Source: Litorilituus sp.
GTDB lineage: Bacteria; Pseudomonadota; Gammaproteobacteria; Enterobacterales; Alteromonadaceae
Direction: 5' to 3'
Assembly: GCA_030754235.1 (NCBI GenBank)
Contig: JASMAS010000102.1
Location: forward strand, 1 to 56,036
Length of the DNA stretch: 56,036 nucleotides
Both the position numbers and the translations under genes were made by a program. Shown piece after piece: positions 54,234-56,036 of the stretch (position 1 is the stretch's first letter; each line of letters opens with the position of its first letter). The notes beneath the pieces are model-generated. The model searched no databases. It had not been told where the DNA came from and saw only the letters and a program-made list of their open reading frames with translations.

Positions 54234-55463
54234 TTATCTACGTGATAAATAATTTACCCGAACTTTTTCCATTTTACTTATCGTCTCTTCAATATCAGGA
54301 TCAGTAATAAAATCACGCCAGATAGCCATATTTTCCTTTGCGAAGGTGTCTTCAGCTTCTCGATCAAAAAACAAGGTTAAACGACTAACTCCATTTAATG
54401 AGCGTTTAACCGATTGAAGAGTGTCAGAGTTAGATATATCTGCTAATTTATTGGCAGATAAAAAGTGAGTTTTATTATTAAACCTTTCCTGAGCTTCTTT
54501 AGATGATAAAAAAACAAGGAACCGTTTAGCTAGCTGTTTTTTCTTTGAACGCTGAGCAATAAAAGCAATATCAACAGGCGCTACTTCAGACTTATCGACG
54601 TCAAGATTCATCACTGGAAAAGGAATAAAACCAATTCGATTAGACAATGATTTGGGGAAGAAGCTAGCAAAATAACTCCCCCCTAAAATAATACCGGCCT
54701 GTTCTCTATACAATAAGGGTAAACTCGCTATCAAACTTTCTTTATGATCAATAAAATAACCTGATTGAATAAGTTTTTGCCAATACTCAAACACATGTCT
54801 TATTTCAGGCGAATTTGCTGACACATTACCTTTAATAAATGACTGATTAAAATTGTAACCATTTAATCTTAAATTAAATAATTCAAACCAAGGACTTACC
54901 GACCAACTGTATTTAGTTCCAATAGAGATAGGCATCAAGCCTTCATGTTTTAAAATAGAAAGTATTTTTATAAATTCTTGCCAATCACGGGGTAGAGCAA
55001 GTCCTAATCGCTCGAACAGTTGTTTATTATAAAAAAATCCCCACTGATAATAGGAAAAAGGAACCGCATAAAATTGCTCATCAAGTGCAACAGCGCGGTT
55101 TAGATGAGGAGTAAACTGTTCCGCTAATTTATTAGAACGCCAAATATCGGTAACGGGTGTGACGAGATTTAAACGAATATATTTATCAAAGCGCTCTCCT
55201 GCCATCCAAAATGCAACATCAAGCCCCCCTTCTTCTTGTTCTAATTGCTTTTGTAATGTTTTTTTATATGTCTCTCCCTCATTCACTACAAAAGTGACTT
55301 TTACTTTTGGATTTCGCAACTCAAACGCATGAGCTAAAGCATAAACTTCTTCCCTACCAACGGCGTTAATACCTGAAATTCCGACTTTAAGCACCTCTTC
55401 AGCTTTTAAAATTGGAGTAAAAAGCATATAAATAAAAGCTAAAGTGAACACTATATACGGCAA
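54234..55463 (-). CDS. Extracellular solute-binding protein (family 1), TTG start
   Basis: A 409-aa periplasmic binding protein of the sugar ABC-transporter type. A signal peptide of about 19 residues ends PILKA|EEV. The mature part has VFYNKQLFERLGLALPRDW-like and PFSYYQWGFFYNKQLF segments that form the typical binding cleft. I place the start at the TTG at 55463, seven bases after GGAGGGG; ATGs upstream (55556) would add a non-signal tail. No permease or ATPase genes are adjacent, so its transporter or sensor partner is elsewhere. The ligand is unknown. Confidence 0.82.
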   Translation of the reverse strand: MPYIVFTLAFIYMLFTPILKAEEVLKVGISGINAVGREEVYALAHAFELRNPKVKVTFVVNEGETYKKTLQKQLEQEEGGLDVAFWMAGERFDKYIRLNLVTPVTDIWRSNKLAEQFTPHLNRAVALDEQFYAVPFSYYQWGFFYNKQLFERLGLALPRDWQEFIKILSILKHEGLMPISIGTKYSWSVSPWFELFNLRLNGYNFNQSFIKGNVSANSPEIRHVFEYWQKLIQSGYFIDHKESLIASLPLLYREQAGIILGGSYFASFFPKSLSNRIGFIPFPVMNLDVDKSEVAPVDIAFIAQRSKKKQLAKRFLVFLSSKEAQERFNNKTHFLSANKLADISNSDTLQSVKRSLNGVSRLTLFFDREAEDTFAKENMAIWRDFITDPDIEETISKMEKVRVNYLSRR

Positions 55464-56036
55464 GTTAACCCCTCCACTACAATCACTATAATAAAGAAAA
55501 TCAATAGTATAATTAAAAATCAAGATGATAACTTGATAAAGATCAAAAGAGGGCAAATGAGAAGTATTTAACTTGACTGCAATGATTTTATGTTTTTCTT
55601 GAAGAACTTTCTTTTTACTAAATCAATAACTTGCTTTTATTAGCCGCTGGAATGCACGCCGACCGACCAACGATCACCACTACCTTCTCTATAGTGATAA
55701 ATAAATTTTGGTAGCGACGATGACAAGGTGTTTGTATCTATATTTCGTATACAACTTTAAGAAGAGCATCTGCATAGAAATGACTGCTCTTCTCGTCCCC
55801 CACAACGGTATGATTTGCAATATATTTAATAAAAACACAATAAACCTCACTAAAAACAGATACGATTTTATCCATACGAGCGATAAAATAATTTTCAGGG
55901 AATTAGGGTCTAATACTGGTCAGTTAAGAGCTAATATAATTTTAGGGAGTAAGTTCTTGGTCTATGTTTTACTTCCTTTCGATTAGTTCTTTCTCCTCTA
56001 GGGGCAAGTAACAAGCTCGGGGTTAACTCGTAAAAA
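55464..56036. other. Region at right edge without recognised gene
   Basis: No recognisable gene in 573 bp. An open frame at 55720-55986 (plus) has no ribosome binding site and no family resemblance. The short GC-richer block at 55640-55690 has no identified role. Confidence 0.4.

Noticed and set aside
55640..55690. Short GC-richer block as part of a tRNA or other RNA gene
   Set aside because: No cloverleaf or T-loop motif could be drawn from it.
55720..55986. Plus-strand open frame of 88-92 codons near the right edge
   Set aside because: No ribosome binding site, no family resemblance, rare-residue-rich composition; likely fortuitous.

Overview
The window is about 56 kb of AT-rich gammaproteobacterial chromosome with dense, ordinary housekeeping gene order. 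The nqr operon, FabV-type enoyl-ACP reductase, S46 dipeptidyl peptidase, coniferyl-aldehyde-dehydrogenase-like ALDH, and the pilT/pilU - yggS-proC-yggT-rdgB-hemW and tadA-mltF-purL blocks suggest a marine member of the Alteromonadales, most likely Colwellia or a close relative. That assignment rests on recognised protein families and gene order, not on a database search. No rRNA, tRNA, CRISPR array, prophage or intact insertion sequence was found.

Layout. 1-3257 (minus): nqrA-nqrB-nqrC of the Na+-pumping NADH:quinone reductase, with nqrC cut by the left edge. 3258-4271: a 1-kb gap holding the decayed remnant of a hemerythrin/PAS (DUF438-type) gene. 4272-9738: yhcC, fabV, bolA, rlmG, yajG and a secreted cyclophilin. 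10013-13779: an orphan, an AmpG-type permease with a 56-residue membrane protein directly behind it, an ATP-grasp protein and an HDOD protein. 13800-16289 (minus): yacL, then a hemerythrin - DUF2249 - NnrS-like membrane protein cluster that looks like a nitric-oxide or oxygen response module. 16612-24474: GFA protein, argR, a 261-bp MITE-like element, S46 peptidase, a pyruvate-decarboxylase-like enzyme, and pit with its PhoU-like partner behind a probable PhoB box. 24680-33929: ALDH, pilU-pilT, and the yggS to tadA run. 33930-41612: a possible 46-residue basic protein, mltF, purL and a degenerate hybrid sensor kinase. 41939-47410: a MetJ-box-controlled MTHFR-like gene, two pseudouridine synthases, an RraB-like protein with a zinc-ribbon partner, and an operon of an orphan, a plant-type dapA and a DUF2238 gene. 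47783-56036: cinA, an orphan - FapA-like - yggN run, ppiC, gcdH and a solute-binding protein.

I found no single clearly new multi-gene system. The observations most worth following are: (1) a membrane hybrid histidine kinase whose phosphoacceptor His and all receiver-domain catalytic residues are replaced although its ATP-binding boxes are intact; (2) a DUF2238 membrane protein whose full-length frame has no ATG/GTG/TTG but has an ATT codon seven bases after an AGGGAG Shine-Dalgarno; (3) a divergent MTHFR-like gene lacking the catalytic Glu but sitting behind tandem MetJ boxes; (4) a dihydrodipicolinate synthase of plant type; (5) the DUF438 relic, whose family is related in function to the nearby hemerythrin cluster; (6) short genes easily missed by annotation at 11713 and 33930; (7) a MITE-like element with perfect 16-bp ends.
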